Shown in pieces: positions 29,220 to 39,479 of a stretch of 64,000 nt of DNA; within the stretch, counting starts at the first letter, position 1; every line of letters starts with the position of its first letter. The notes under the pieces are model-generated. The model had not been told where the DNA came from. It ran no database searches and worked only from the letters and a program-made list of their open reading frames with translations. Source of the DNA: Alteromonadaceae bacterium. Lineage in GTDB: Bacteria > Pseudomonadota > Gammaproteobacteria > Enterobacterales > Alteromonadaceae. A program made the position numbers and the translations under genes. The stretch covers positions 1-64,000 of the forward strand of contig JABSOI010000034.1 of the NCBI GenBank assembly GCA_013216015.1. The letters are read 5' to 3'.

Positions 29220-29864
29220 TTAAAACTTGTAAGTTAAAACGATTTTTTTAACTTGTTCGTCTGGCAATGATAAGTCTTGATGTGTTGTTAAAATAACACA
29301 CCCCCCTTGTTTAACATGTTGTAAAAACAATTTTTCCAGTTTTTTTACACCGAGTTTATCAATAGCGGTAAAAGGTTCATCTAGGATCCATATTGGAGCT
29401 TTGCTCTGCCATAATCTGGCCAATGCTATTCTTCGATGTTGTCCTGCGCTTAAATGTGAAGCAAGAGCATCTTCAAATCCGAGTAAATTTACTTCTTGCA
29501 GGGTTTGTTCAGCAGCTTCGCTATCTAATCCGTGTAAAGCTAAATTAAAGGACAAATTTTCTTGTGCACTCATTTCACCTTTGACACCGGGCAGATGACC
29601 TAAATAAAGGAGATTTTGATGAAACAGCTCTCGATTTCTATTTATTAATTTATTGTTAAAATAAACCTTACCTTCAAAAGGCTCTGATAATCCCGCAAGA
29701 ATTCTTAACAAACTAGTTTTACCAACACCGTTTGGACCTTCAACTTGAACTATATCGCCAGCATTTATTTCAATATTCAATGCTTCAAACAATATGCGGT
29801 CTTCACGAATACATGTGAGTTTACCGGCACTTATCAAGGGAAATGCTGAGTTAGTGATTGACAT
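29220..29864 (-). CDS. ccmA: Heme exporter ATP-binding protein CcmA
   Basis: This 214-residue ABC ATPase has Walker [12 protein letters not shown], the ABC signature [14 protein letters not shown] and Walker [12 protein letters not shown]. It powers release of holo-CcmE with CcmB. It is the first gene of the minus-strand operon and is divergent from ccmF. Confidence 0.95.
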   Translation of the reverse strand: MSITNSAFPLISAGKLTCIREDRILFEALNIEINAGDIVQVEGPNGVGKTSLLRILAGLSEPFEGKVYFNNKLINRNRELFHQNLLYLGHLPGVKGEMSAQENLSFNLALHGLDSEAAEQTLQEVNLLGFEDALASHLSAGQHRRIALARLWQSKAPIWILDEPFTAIDKLGVKKLEKLFLQHVKQGGCVILTTHQDLSLPDEQVKKIVLTYKF

Positions 29865-30197
29865 ATAGGCTAAATAAAATCCATGTTGAGTTTTTAGTTT
29901 TAACGCTTACTATCGGGTCATTAGTTGATAGTTATTACCCAAATAATTGATTTGGATCACGGGACGAGCGTGCCTGATATCATACTATAACGGCGAGTAA
30001 ACAATCAAAGATTGAATAACTATATTAAAACTCTGTTTTAACTTAGATGATATAAAAGTACAAATAGTGTTAGAATTATCGGTGTTTTTAGTTAGTCAGC
30101 TTTTTCATCTTCGTAATAATGTCTGAATATACTATTTTCCTGTTGCAACTGAATATTATCTTTGTGTTGTTTTACAACATAAAGACTGGAGATATGA
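29865..30197. other. Divergent promoter region between ccmA and ccmF
   Basis: This 333-bp gap separates the two halves of the cytochrome c maturation cluster. It is AT-rich and should hold both promoters; no clear operator palindrome was identified. Short ORFs in it (for example from 30119) overlap ccmF out of frame and are not supported. Confidence 0.5.
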
Positions 30198-32228
30198 ATG
30201 ATACCAGAATTAGGGCATTTCGCACTTATTGCTGCTTTAGCCTTCGCACTTTGTTTAAGCATTATTCCTATGATTGGTGTTTATACTCACCAACCAAAAT
30301 TATATGGTTATGCCAGACCTCTAACGTTTGGCATGTTTGCTTTTACCGCCATCAGTATTTTTATTCTAGGTTATAGCTTTGTTATTGACGATTTCTCAAT
30401 AGCCTATATAGCCAATCATTCTAATACCCATTTACCTTATTTCTTTAAAATTAGTGCTGTCTGGGGCGGACATGAGGGATCTTTGCTTTTGTGGATATTT
30501 GCTTTATCTGCATGGACAATGGCCGTTGCCAAATACAGTAAAGGCATTGATGAGGCGTTTATCGCGCGGGTTCTTTCAGTTATGGGAATGATAGCTGTTG
30601 GTTTTATGGCATTTATTATTTTCACCTCCAATCCTTTTGAACGTTTCTGGCCAAATGTGCCAATGGAAGGACGTGATTTAAATCCATTATTACAAGATGT
30701 AGGTTTGATAATACATCCGCCAATGCTTTATATGGGGTATGTTGGTTTTTCCGTTGCTTTTGCTTTTGCCGTTGCTGCACTTATGTGTGGAAAAATGGAT
30801 GCTGCATGGGCTAGGTGGGCACGTCCATGGGTGGTTTCAGCCTGGATTTTCTTAACTATAGGTATCGCACTTGGTAGTTGGTGGGCGTATTACGAACTAG
30901 GTTGGGGTGGTTGGTGGTTTTGGGACCCAGTTGAGAACGCATCTTTTATGCCTTGGTTAATTGGTACCGCTCTCATCCATTCGTTGGCGGTAACAGAAAA
31001 ACGCGGAACGTTCAGAAACTGGACTGTTCTATTGGCAATATTTGCGTTTAGTTTAAGTTTACTTGGCACATTTTTAGTACGTTCCGGTGTTATTACTTCA
31101 GTGCATTCATTTGCAGCAGATCCGTCTCGAGGCGTGTTCATTTTGATGCTGTTGGGAATTGCTGTTGGCGGTTCACTGACTTTATATGCTTTTAGAGCAA
31201 GTAATGTTGCCAGCTTTAGCCGATTTTCCCTTTATTCTCGCGAAACGGCATTATTAATATGTAATATTATTTTGGTTGTTGCCGCTGTAACCGTATTGTT
31301 AGGCACTTTATACCCGTTACTTGTTGACGCTTTGGGATATGGAAAAATATCGGTTGGTCCTCCATATTTTAACGCGGTATTTGTACCGATAATGTGTTTG
31401 TTATTTATTTTTATGGGCATAGGTCCACTGGTTCGTTGGAAAAAAGCCAAAAAAGGTGAACTTCGTAAAAACCTCAGTGCTATATCGGTAGGTAGTGTTA
31501 TTTTTGGTTTAGTTTTTCCTTTACTTTATGCTGGTGAAATTAATTTGCTGGTGAGTGGTGGAATGGGGCTAGCTTTATGGGTTTCCTTAGTAGCAATCAA
31601 AGATTTTGTAAACCATAAAAAATTAGTTAAAGGCCGTTCTAACTTAAGTCATATGGGAATGACTGTGGCGCATATAGGTATTGCTGTCACTATTGTTGGT
31701 GTCACTTTAGTTTCAACTTATGAAAGTGAAACTAATGTCAAAATGTTAGTAAACGAGAAAGTTGAAGTTGCTGGATACCAAATAGAATTTAACGGTATAA
31801 AAGCGGTTGAAGGACCAAACTATAGTGCGGAACAAGGTCAAATCAATGTATATAAAAATGGTGATTTTGTAACTTTATTGCAACCAGAGCGAAGAGCTTA
31901 CCGTGTGCAAACTATGGGGATGACCGAAGCGGGTATTGATGCTGGTTTATTCCGGGATATATATGTTGCATTAGGAGAACCTTTACCAGGTAATGCCTGG
32001 GCAATTCGTGTTCACTATAAACCGTTTGTAAGATGGATCTGGTTAGGTGCTATTTTTATGGCCTTAGGTGGTTTGTTGTCAATGCTTGATAAACGTTATC
32101 GTCGAAAAGTTAAACAGGGCGTTAATGAAAAAAAAGAAAAGAAAGACTTTTTTACGCCTGAAAATGAACCTGTACCTGTCATGCTTACTGAAGCTGCGGT
32201 AGTACCCTCATTGAATGTTGAGAAATAA
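30198..32228 (+). CDS. ccmF: Cytochrome c heme lyase subunit CcmF
   Basis: The 676-residue protein has many TM segments and the WWD motif GWGGWWFWDPVENASFMPWL. It forms the heme ligation complex with CcmH and CcmI in the inner membrane. GGAG sits six bases before ATG 30198. It starts the plus-strand ccmFGHI operon, with ccmG only 3 bp downstream. Confidence 0.96.
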   Translation: MIPELGHFALIAALAFALCLSIIPMIGVYTHQPKLYGYARPLTFGMFAFTAISIFILGYSFVIDDFSIAYIANHSNTHLPYFFKISAVWGGHEGSLLLWIFALSAWTMAVAKYSKGIDEAFIARVLSVMGMIAVGFMAFIIFTSNPFERFWPNVPMEGRDLNPLLQDVGLIIHPPMLYMGYVGFSVAFAFAVAALMCGKMDAAWARWARPWVVSAWIFLTIGIALGSWWAYYELGWGGWWFWDPVENASFMPWLIGTALIHSLAVTEKRGTFRNWTVLLAIFAFSLSLLGTFLVRSGVITSVHSFAADPSRGVFILMLLGIAVGGSLTLYAFRASNVASFSRFSLYSRETALLICNIILVVAAVTVLLGTLYPLLVDALGYGKISVGPPYFNAVFVPIMCLLFIFMGIGPLVRWKKAKKGELRKNLSAISVGSVIFGLVFPLLYAGEINLLVSGGMGLALWVSLVAIKDFVNHKKLVKGRSNLSHMGMTVAHIGIAVTIVGVTLVSTYESETNVKMLVNEKVEVAGYQIEFNGIKAVEGPNYSAEQGQINVYKNGDFVTLLQPERRAYRVQTMGMTEAGIDAGLFRDIYVALGEPLPGNAWAIRVHYKPFVRWIWLGAIFMALGGLLSMLDKRYRRKVKQGVNEKKEKKDFFTPENEPVPVMLTEAAVVPSLNVEK

Positions 32229-32231
32229 CGA

Positions 32232-32777
32232 ATGAATAAAATCATCCGTTTACTACCTTTAGTTTTGTTCATTGCTTTGGCGTTTGTGCTTTATCGTGGT
32301 TTGTCATTAGATCCACAATCCCTGCCTTCAGCATTAATTGGTAATAAAGTGCCTGCGTTTCAATTACCACAACTTAGTGACGAAACTAAAATTGTGACAG
32401 AGAAAGACTTGCAAGGTAATATTATTTTACTCAATGTCTGGGGGACATGGTGTGTGTATTGTAAATACGAACATCCCTATTTGTTAGACATTGCCAAAAG
32501 CAAAAGAGTCGCGCTTTATGGGCTTGATTACAAAGATATCAGGAAAGATGCAAAAGCATGGTTAAGTCAATATCAGGATCCTTATATTTTCTCCATTTTT
32601 GATGAACTGGGCAAGTTGGGGATTGAGTTGGGCGTAACAGCGGCACCCGAAACTTTTGTTATCGATCATAACGGTATTATTCGAATGAAGCATGTTGGGC
32701 CGATTGACGCTGATGTTTGGCAACAAAAACTATTGCCAATGATTGTAATGCTTGAATCTGAACAAAAGGGAGGTTAG
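32232..32777 (+). CDS. ccmG: Thiol:disulfide interchange protein CcmG/DsbE
   Basis: An N-terminal membrane anchor (about residues 4-21) is followed by a thioredoxin fold facing the periplasm, with active site WCVYC (Cys74, Cys77) in WGTWCVYCKYE. The cis-Pro region is TAAPETFVID. It keeps the apocytochrome CXXCH thiols or CcmH reduced for heme ligation. The gene sits between ccmF and ccmH with gaps of 3 and 2 bp. Confidence 0.95.
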   Translation: MNKIIRLLPLVLFIALAFVLYRGLSLDPQSLPSALIGNKVPAFQLPQLSDETKIVTEKDLQGNIILLNVWGTWCVYCKYEHPYLLDIAKSKRVALYGLDYKDIRKDAKAWLSQYQDPYIFSIFDELGKLGIELGVTAAPETFVIDHNGIIRMKHVGPIDADVWQQKLLPMIVMLESEQKGG

Positions 32778-32779
32778 TT

Positions 32780-33373
32780 ATGGTTATACAAAATTCACGG
32801 AACAATTTAGTGGTCTTTTTCAGTCGTACAGTGCTTAGTTGTACAGCACTCAGTTTCTCACTGATCAGCTTGTTAGTCATTAGTTTATTAACAATAAATC
32901 AAGCTGCTGCGAGTCCTGTTGATACTTATCAATTTAGCGATGAAGTCACCAAAAAACGTTATCAGGCTTTAGTTAAGGAGTTGCGCTGTCCTAAATGTCA
33001 AAATCAAAATTTAGCTGATTCTAATTCTCCCATTGCGGCTGATTTACGTCGTGAAGTTTATGAATTATTGCAACAAGGTAAAGCTGATATAGAAATCGTT
33101 GATTTTATGGTTAAACGTTATGGTGAATTTGTATTATATCGCCCTAGAGTATCCAGTTTAACCTATGTGTTGTGGTTTGGTCCTGCCACTTTATTATTCG
33201 TTGGCGTGCTGGTTGTCGTATTTATTTTGCGTAGAAAGCGGGAAGTTAAACAAACTCAAACTCTAAGCCAGGCGCAGCAAGATAAACTCAATAGCATTCT
33301 TAACGGTAAGCTTCACGAAAATGCTAACGAAACGGCTGACGCCATTACACAAAATATTAATAAAAATAAGTAA
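32780..33373 (+). CDS. ccmH: Cytochrome c maturation protein CcmH (CcmH/CycL family)
   Basis: The thiol-active LRCPKCQNQN motif (Cys70, Cys73) and a following C-terminal TM segment define this family. The product is 197 residues with an unusually long N-terminal region before the hydrophobic signal segment (about 20-40); a strong GGGAGG supports ATG 32780. CcmH takes part in reduction of the apocytochrome c thiols. It corresponds to the N-terminal part of the fused E. coli CcmH, the C-terminal part being ccmI here. Confidence 0.93.
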   Translation: MVIQNSRNNLVVFFSRTVLSCTALSFSLISLLVISLLTINQAAASPVDTYQFSDEVTKKRYQALVKELRCPKCQNQNLADSNSPIAADLRREVYELLQQGKADIEIVDFMVKRYGEFVLYRPRVSSLTYVLWFGPATLLFVGVLVVVFILRRKREVKQTQTLSQAQQDKLNSILNGKLHENANETADAITQNINKNK

Positions 33374-33379
33374 TATTCC

Positions 33380-34714
33380 ATGATAGAAAACCTCATTATA
33401 ATTGTCTCCTTTTTGATTTTGATCATAGCTGTGGTTTGGTTGCCGTTTATTCGACAAATAATTAACCATCAGCAACAGGATAAGAAACCAACAGCTCAAC
33501 AAACAAGTGAAGATGAACATATCGATCAACGTGACGCAGCCAATGTCCGTTTATATCACGAGCATAAAGAAGAAATAGAACAAGATTACCAACAAGAAAA
33601 GATTGACGAAGAAAGTTATCGTTATTTATTGGATGAGTTGGATCAAAGTTTATTGCAGGATATAGAAGCAAATAAAGCGGAAGATAAAAACCTTACGGCT
33701 AAAGATAAATCGTTATCCGTTATATGGCCGTCAGTAATTTCATTATTCATCATAGTGTTCAGTTTTGTATTGTACCTTAAAACAGGTGCTTATCAGCAGC
33801 TCACGAGTACTGAGCAAGCATCTGCACAATCACCTGCTCAAGCACCGGGTGAAACTGTGCAGCAACAAGCTATTGATCAAGTTAAGCACTTTAAAGCGTT
33901 AACTGCACAAAACTCTGAAGATAGTGAGGCCTGGTATGGCCTTGGGCAAGCCTTGGTTGGTGTTGGTCAATTTGATTTTGCAATGACAGCTTTCGATCAA
34001 GTTATCAGGATAGAAGGTGAACATGCAGATATAATTGGTGTAAAAGCACAAGCAGCTTATTATCGAAACGGACAGAAAATTGATGGTGCTGTTCAAGCGT
34101 TAATCGATAAGGCTCTTGCTCTTGATCCGCTAGATCCATCGACAAACATTTTGTTAGGCATGCACAATTATATGATGCAAAACTATCAGCAGGCAGTAGC
34201 GTATTGGCAAAAGGTGCATAATTCAGGTCGTTCGAATGTTAATGTTGAGGCACTAGGTTCAGCAATTAATGAAGCAAAAAATCGTTTGCTACTTTCGGGT
34301 GGCCAGATAAATAGTAGTGAATTTGTCCAAGACGCTGAAAATTCAGGTCCACAACTATCAGGCCCACAACTAAAGTTGAAAGTAACTTTAAGCGAAGAGC
34401 TATTAAGGCAAGTTAACCAAGGTGAAGACAAAGTTGTTTTTGTTTATGCTATTCCCACTGACGGTAGAAGAATGCCTCTGGCGGCGGTTAAAATTAAAGC
34501 CAGTGATTTACCGACGACTGTCATCTTAAATGATACTAGTGCCATGATGCCCGAAGCATCACTAAGCAGTGTTAAAAGTGTTAATTTGTATGCTGTTCTT
34601 TCAAATAGTGGTGGTGCAGGTATTAAAAAAGGCGATTTTAAAGCACAAGTGAATGATGTAAGTGTTAATACCATTCAAGTGATTCATCTTGCAATAGACA
34701 GTATTGTCCCTTAG
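33380..34714 (+). CDS. ccmI: Cytochrome c biogenesis protein CcmI
   Basis: This 444-residue protein has two TM segments (about 5-22 and 115-135) separated by a charged cytoplasmic loop. A periplasmic TPR domain follows (SEAWYGLGQALVGVGQFDFA). It binds the apocytochrome C terminus and presents it to CcmF/H. It ends the ccmFGHI operon and is followed 9 bp later by hemH. Confidence 0.9.
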   Translation: MIENLIIIVSFLILIIAVVWLPFIRQIINHQQQDKKPTAQQTSEDEHIDQRDAANVRLYHEHKEEIEQDYQQEKIDEESYRYLLDELDQSLLQDIEANKAEDKNLTAKDKSLSVIWPSVISLFIIVFSFVLYLKTGAYQQLTSTEQASAQSPAQAPGETVQQQAIDQVKHFKALTAQNSEDSEAWYGLGQALVGVGQFDFAMTAFDQVIRIEGEHADIIGVKAQAAYYRNGQKIDGAVQALIDKALALDPLDPSTNILLGMHNYMMQNYQQAVAYWQKVHNSGRSNVNVEALGSAINEAKNRLLLSGGQINSSEFVQDAENSGPQLSGPQLKLKVTLSEELLRQVNQGEDKVVFVYAIPTDGRRMPLAAVKIKASDLPTTVILNDTSAMMPEASLSSVKSVNLYAVLSNSGGAGIKKGDFKAQVNDVSVNTIQVIHLAIDSIVP

Positions 34715-34723
34715 AGGTTTGAA

Positions 34724-35755
34724 GTGATGGCGAGATTTACTGCAGCAGATTCAACACCAAAAGAATTAATGGCTAAAAATGGTAATCGAACAGGTGTGTT
34801 ATTAACAAATCTTGGCACGCCGGATGCGCCAACCTCTTCTTCGTTAAGAAATTACTTAAGGGAGTTTTTGTCTGATCCCCGGGTAGTTGAGATACCAAAA
34901 ATTATCTGGTTAATTATCTTGCATGGTATCATTTTACGATTTCGCCCTGCTAAGTCAGCCAAGCTTTACCAAAGTATCTGGACTGATGAAGGTTCTCCTT
35001 TATTAGTGAACACCCAGGCTCAACAACAAAAAGTAAAGCAACGCCTGACGCAAATTTATGGCGAAGATGTTATTGTGAATATTGGCATGCGCTATGGTGC
35101 CCCTTCAATAGTCGATGCTTTGAATAAGTTTCAACAACAAGGGGTAACCAAAATTGTTGTGTTACCTTTATATCCTCAGTACGCAGGAGCCACGACAGGG
35201 TCAACTTTTGATTTAGTTGTTACACAAATAAAGAAATGGCGTTGGGTGCCTAGTTTGCACTTTTTGAATGGTTATCATGACCATCCTCTTTATATAAAGG
35301 CATTGGCAAATACCATTACTGAATATATTGCGGAACACGGTAAACCGGATAAATTTATTTTGTCTTATCATGGAATGCCAAAATTGTTTTATCAACGTGG
35401 TGATCCTTATTTTGATTTTTGTCATAAAACCACTGAGCTTTTAATTGAAAATTTGGGTTTCAGCGATAATGATTATGTGATGACTTTCCAGTCTCGATTT
35501 GGCAAAGCCCCTTGGTTGACACCTTATACTGATGAAGTGTTGCAGAATTTACCTGGCCAGGGCGTGAAAAAAATCGCTATTATCAGCCCTGCTTTTAGTG
35601 CTGATTGTCTGGAAACGCTTGAAGAGTTAAAACACGAAAATCTAGATATATTTATGAATGCCGGCGGTGAACAATATCACTATATTGATGCGCTTAATGA
35701 CAGGGATGATCATATAGACACCATAGTGGATATTATTAAGCCTTCATTATCCTGA
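34724..35755 (+). CDS. hemH: Ferrochelatase
   Basis: The enzyme inserts Fe(II) into protoporphyrin IX. Family features seen are LLTNLGTPDAP near the N terminus, LSYHGMP with the metal-binding His, and FQSRFGKAPWLTPYTD. The 343-residue length is normal. Two start codons, GTG 34724 and ATG 34727, share the ribosome site AGAGG; either is possible. It follows ccmI by 9 bp, so heme synthesis and cytochrome c maturation are probably coexpressed. Confidence 0.96.
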   Translation: MMARFTAADSTPKELMAKNGNRTGVLLTNLGTPDAPTSSSLRNYLREFLSDPRVVEIPKIIWLIILHGIILRFRPAKSAKLYQSIWTDEGSPLLVNTQAQQQKVKQRLTQIYGEDVIVNIGMRYGAPSIVDALNKFQQQGVTKIVVLPLYPQYAGATTGSTFDLVVTQIKKWRWVPSLHFLNGYHDHPLYIKALANTITEYIAEHGKPDKFILSYHGMPKLFYQRGDPYFDFCHKTTELLIENLGFSDNDYVMTFQSRFGKAPWLTPYTDEVLQNLPGQGVKKIAIISPAFSADCLETLEELKHENLDIFMNAGGEQYHYIDALNDRDDHIDTIVDIIKPSLS

Positions 35756-35835
35756 AGTTTATTAGTCAATGTGTATATAAAACATTTTTTAACAAAATCA
35801 ATTTAGCAAAATACTGAGATTTGTCTAAGATTATT

Positions 35836-35871
35836 ATACCAGTCCAATTAAATAACCAGTGGGATTGGTAT
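35836..35871. repeat. Short 36-bp MITE-like palindrome
   Basis: ATACCAGTCCAATTAAATAA at the left and, reverse complemented, ATACCAATCCCACTGGTTAT at the right: the two ends of the MITE family with almost no interior. It lies between hemH and the histidine kinase gene and overlaps an upstream GTG of the latter. Confidence 0.5.
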
Positions 35872-35894
35872 TACTGTTTCAAAGACAATGGAGC

Positions 35895-37907
35895 ATGTTA
35901 TTGTTAAATTCTACTGCACATGTAAATCAATTAGCACTTATTCTTCAAGTGTTAATTGAATTGAACAAACACTCTATAAATTCCAGCTCTCTGGTGGAAT
36001 ATATTTCCGTTGTTCATCAACTATTAGCTAAGTTAATGGACGTGAATAGCTTATGTCTGGCACTTCACAATAGTAAAACTAATAGTATTCAATTTGTTTA
36101 TCCAGCTGATGAAACTGAGGGTGAAACGAAGACTGAAATTGACGGTGAATCTGATCCAGAAATGGAAGTTAGTTTAACGGATGAATTACAGTCACCAGTG
36201 GCATGGGTGATAATTAATAAACAACAATTAGTGCTCACAACTGGTGAAGAAAGCAATTATAAATTTCGCGGAGCCCCTTTAACAGGTGAACATTGGCTTG
36301 GGCTGCCGCTTATGGCACATCAGGGCGATTGCATAGGTGTATTAGTTGTTAAAAGTTATACTCCAAATGTTGTTTATACAGAAGAAGAACAAAATATTCT
36401 TACTTTGTTTGCCTCAGTTGTTGCCTCTTATATAGAAAAACATACAAAAGAGCAGGTTTTAGAAACAATAATTTCGACAAGGACCGCCGCATTAGCAAAA
36501 GAATTATTGGATAAAAAAAAGTCTGAAAATTTACAACACGCCATATTCGAAATAGCCTCACTTTCAAACGAAAAAATAGCATTACCCGATCTCTATCACT
36601 GTGTACATCTTATAGTGGAGAAATTACTTTATGCCAGGAATTTTTCTATATTAATATTTGATGAAGAAACGAGTGAAATTTCCTTTTCTTATTTTGCTGA
36701 TGAAAAAGATGAAAAAGATGAAAAAGATGAAAAAAAACTATCTGGTAAAACTTTTCAGTTAGGTAACGATTTTTACTCTTATGTTATTAATCAACGCAAA
36801 CCTTTGTTGTTAACTCCTGTAATCGCCAAAGAGTTAGTTAACAAAGGAGAATTAATGAATGAGCAAGTTGCTGATGATTTTTCCTATTGGTTAGGTGCGC
36901 CAATGATATCGTCAAATGTCCTTCATGGTATTATTGTTGTACAAAGTTATGACGTTGAACATATTTATTCAGATAAAGATTTAGATATTTTAAGTTTTGT
37001 CGCAAGTCATGTAGCCAGTGCTATAGAAGTAAAGATTAACACTCAAAATCGCGGGGAAGCACAATTGAACCTGGCAAAAAATCATCGTTTGCTGGAGCAG
37101 CAGAACGTCCAACTCAGTACCGCGTTAAAGCAAGTTAAATCAACCCAGAAACAGTTGATTCAAAAACAAAAAATGGCTTCGCTTGGTGGTTTGGTTGCAG
37201 GAATAGCACATGAAATCAACACACCTTTAGGAATATGTGTTACGGGTGTCAGCCACTTAGTAGAAGAAGCTAAAATTTTTCGAGAGTTAATAGAAAGTGA
37301 TAATCTTAGTGAAACACAGTTATTCTCTTTTCTCGATGACCTCGATGAAATAAATAGCATATTAATAAATAATACCCGAAGAGCGGCAGATTTAATCTAT
37401 AGTTTTAAACAAATAGCAGTAGATCAATCTTCAGGTGAAATACGACATTTTAAAGTAAAGCAATATTTAGACGAAATTGTTCTATCGCTTAAGCCCACAT
37501 TAAGGCAATGCAAACATGTTATTTCCATACTCTGCGATGAATCTCTCACCGTCAATACCAACGCAGGAGCGATTGCCCAGATTGTGAGTAATATGGTGTT
37601 AAATTCGATAAGGCATGCATTTGACGATATTGAGCAGGGGGAAATGGAAATTAGAGTCATTGAAAAGAAAGGAACTATTGTTTTTCAATATAAAGATAAT
37701 GGCAAGGGGATTGATGAAAAAAATCTGGCTAAGCTATTTGATCCATTTTTTACTACTAAAAGAGGGGAGGGAGGCAGTGGTTTGGGCACTCATTTGATTT
37801 TTAATTTAGTCACATCGTCACTTCAGGGAAAAATAACGGCCCGAAGTGAGGTTGGTAAAGGTTTAGCCTATATTATTAATTTCCCCGCAATTATTAACGA
37901 AGGCTAA
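35895..37907 (+). CDS. GAF-domain sensor histidine kinase
   Basis: Two GAF-type sensory domains (about residues 25-190 and 220-385) precede a coiled coil, a HisKA-type dimerisation helix with the phospho-acceptor in MASLGGLVAGIAHEINTPL, and an HATPase domain with N-box NMVLNSIRHA, DNGKGID and GGSGLGTHL. No TM segment is visible, so it is cytoplasmic. The start is uncertain; ATG 35895 is used, while an in-frame GTG at 35859 lies inside a repeat. A DEK repeat lies in the second GAF domain. It is convergent with an HD-GYP response regulator, a likely partner. Confidence 0.88.
   Translation: MLLLNSTAHVNQLALILQVLIELNKHSINSSSLVEYISVVHQLLAKLMDVNSLCLALHNSKTNSIQFVYPADETEGETKTEIDGESDPEMEVSLTDELQSPVAWVIINKQQLVLTTGEESNYKFRGAPLTGEHWLGLPLMAHQGDCIGVLVVKSYTPNVVYTEEEQNILTLFASVVASYIEKHTKEQVLETIISTRTAALAKELLDKKKSENLQHAIFEIASLSNEKIALPDLYHCVHLIVEKLLYARNFSILIFDEETSEISFSYFADEKDEKDEKDEKKLSGKTFQLGNDFYSYVINQRKPLLLTPVIAKELVNKGELMNEQVADDFSYWLGAPMISSNVLHGIIVVQSYDVEHIYSDKDLDILSFVASHVASAIEVKINTQNRGEAQLNLAKNHRLLEQQNVQLSTALKQVKSTQKQLIQKQKMASLGGLVAGIAHEINTPLGICVTGVSHLVEEAKIFRELIESDNLSETQLFSFLDDLDEINSILINNTRRAADLIYSFKQIAVDQSSGEIRHFKVKQYLDEIVLSLKPTLRQCKHVISILCDESLTVNTNAGAIAQIVSNMVLNSIRHAFDDIEQGEMEIRVIEKKGTIVFQYKDNGKGIDEKNLAKLFDPFFTTKRGEGGSGLGTHLIFNLVTSSLQGKITARSEVGKGLAYIINFPAIINEG
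36699..36734 (+). repeat. In-frame 9-bp tandem repeat encoding Asp-Glu-Lys
   Basis: Four copies of GATGAAAAA encode DEK four times within the second GAF domain of the histidine kinase. The unit is a multiple of three, so copy-number changes keep the frame. Confidence 0.95.
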
Positions 37908-37955
37908 GTTGGCTATAGATCTGACAAAAAATGGGTTAAGTCAAATGTTGAACAC

Positions 37956-39479
37956 TTAACTATCTTTAAATTTCTCGTTAATTTCAAGCACCTTTTCAAT
38001 ATTATTTATTAAAGCCTCTACCATTTCAGGATCTAAATGGACGCCGCTCATTTCCTTAATTGTAGATAATACTTCTTCAATCGGCCAGGCCTCTTTATAA
38101 CAGCGTTTATGGGTTAATGCGTCAAATACATCGGCTGTTGCGGCAATGCGTGCAAAAGGGTGAATATCTTTACCAGCTAGATTATTGGGATAACCAGTAC
38201 CGTCAAATTTTTCATGATGTTGTGCGGAAATTGTTGCTGCCGCTTTTAGAATAGGGCGTTTAGAACCCTTTAAAATATTGAAACCTATAGAAGCGTGTTG
38301 TTTCATTATTTCCATTTCATCAGGCGTTAATTTACCCGGTTTAAGTAATATTGCATCTGGAGTCGCAACTTTTCCTATGTCATGCATAGGGGCTGCTTGC
38401 TTTAATTCGGTCGCCTCTTCCACACTCATACCAATAGCCAATGCGAGTAAGTAACATACCTCTGACATTCTTCTGATATGATTTCCGGCTTCTTTAGAGC
38501 GTGATTCCACTACATCACCTAACCGATAAAGAAGTTCTTGCTGAGTATCTATAATTTCTTTATTGAGTAATAAGTTGTCGAAGGCAAGACTGACACTTGA
38601 GGAGAAAATTTGTAATAATTTGGAGTCTATTGCATTTATATCATCTATGCCTTTGAGAAACAGTAAACATATTTTATTGTGCTTACTAGGAAAGTATCCT
38701 ACCAAAACACCATTTTTAAAAATGCTTTTTTTAGCTGCAATTGCCTGATTAAAACACCCTAAAGTTTCATCGTCCAAACTAGGTTCAGCGTCATTATTAT
38801 TTATTTCAGTAATTATTTCATAATTATTCTCTGAATATAATACACCGATGCCTTTCATTTTTACTAACATGCTTTGGTCATTAATTCTTAGTATTGACAT
38901 AACTTGTTGTAATAAAGCGTTAAAAAGCTGTTGTAACGTGTGTTTTTCTAATATTTCGCTTGTTGCGTCTATGACTCTTTCTAAGCCTGCCCGGTAAAAT
39001 TCCTGAGCTATTCGGGCTTCTTCTACTCTGGCTATATCTCGGTAAGCTCTTAATGCGGCAAATACAGTGGTAAATAACTTTGTTCTGTTCAACTCTGTTT
39101 TTTCTTTGTAGTCATTAATGTCATAATCAACAATGACCTTTTCTTCTGGTGCTTGTCCTGATTGGCCCGTACGTAACACGATCCTTGTAAATTTGTTTTT
39201 TAGGTCTTCTCTCATCCAACGAGCTACTTCTAAACCCGCTTCGTCAGTTTCCATAACAACATCTAGAAATACCAACGCAATATCAGTCTCTTGGGTTAGT
39301 ACCTTACGCGCTTCTTCAGCAGAATACGCATGTAAAAATGATAACTTTCTGCCTTCTAGTTCAAATCGTTTGAGTGCCATTTTGGTAACGGTATGAATAT
39401 CTTTCTCATCATCAACGAGTAAAATTTTCCAGGGTGGCAACTCTATGGCAGTGGATTTCTTCAAAAATGATAACGGCAT
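37956..39479 (-). CDS. Response regulator with DUF3369 and HD-GYP phosphodiesterase domain
   Basis: The 507-residue protein has an N-terminal receiver domain (ILLVDDEKDIHTVTKMALK; acceptor Asp in LVFLDVVME). A DUF3369-like middle region follows, then a C-terminal HD-GYP domain with HDIGK and DGTGYP. It should hydrolyse c-di-GMP under phosphorylation control. The gene is convergent with the GAF histidine kinase, 48 bp apart. Opposite enzymatic activity is encoded at 25135 (GGDEF), so both making and breaking of c-di-GMP are present in this stretch. Confidence 0.93.
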   Translation of the reverse strand: MPLSFLKKSTAIELPPWKILLVDDEKDIHTVTKMALKRFELEGRKLSFLHAYSAEEARKVLTQETDIALVFLDVVMETDEAGLEVARWMREDLKNKFTRIVLRTGQSGQAPEEKVIVDYDINDYKEKTELNRTKLFTTVFAALRAYRDIARVEEARIAQEFYRAGLERVIDATSEILEKHTLQQLFNALLQQVMSILRINDQSMLVKMKGIGVLYSENNYEIITEINNNDAEPSLDDETLGCFNQAIAAKKSIFKNGVLVGYFPSKHNKICLLFLKGIDDINAIDSKLLQIFSSSVSLAFDNLLLNKEIIDTQQELLYRLGDVVESRSKEAGNHIRRMSEVCYLLALAIGMSVEEATELKQAAPMHDIGKVATPDAILLKPGKLTPDEMEIMKQHASIGFNILKGSKRPILKAAATISAQHHEKFDGTGYPNNLAGKDIHPFARIAATADVFDALTHKRCYKEAWPIEEVLSTIKEMSGVHLDPEMVEALINNIEKVLEINEKFKDS

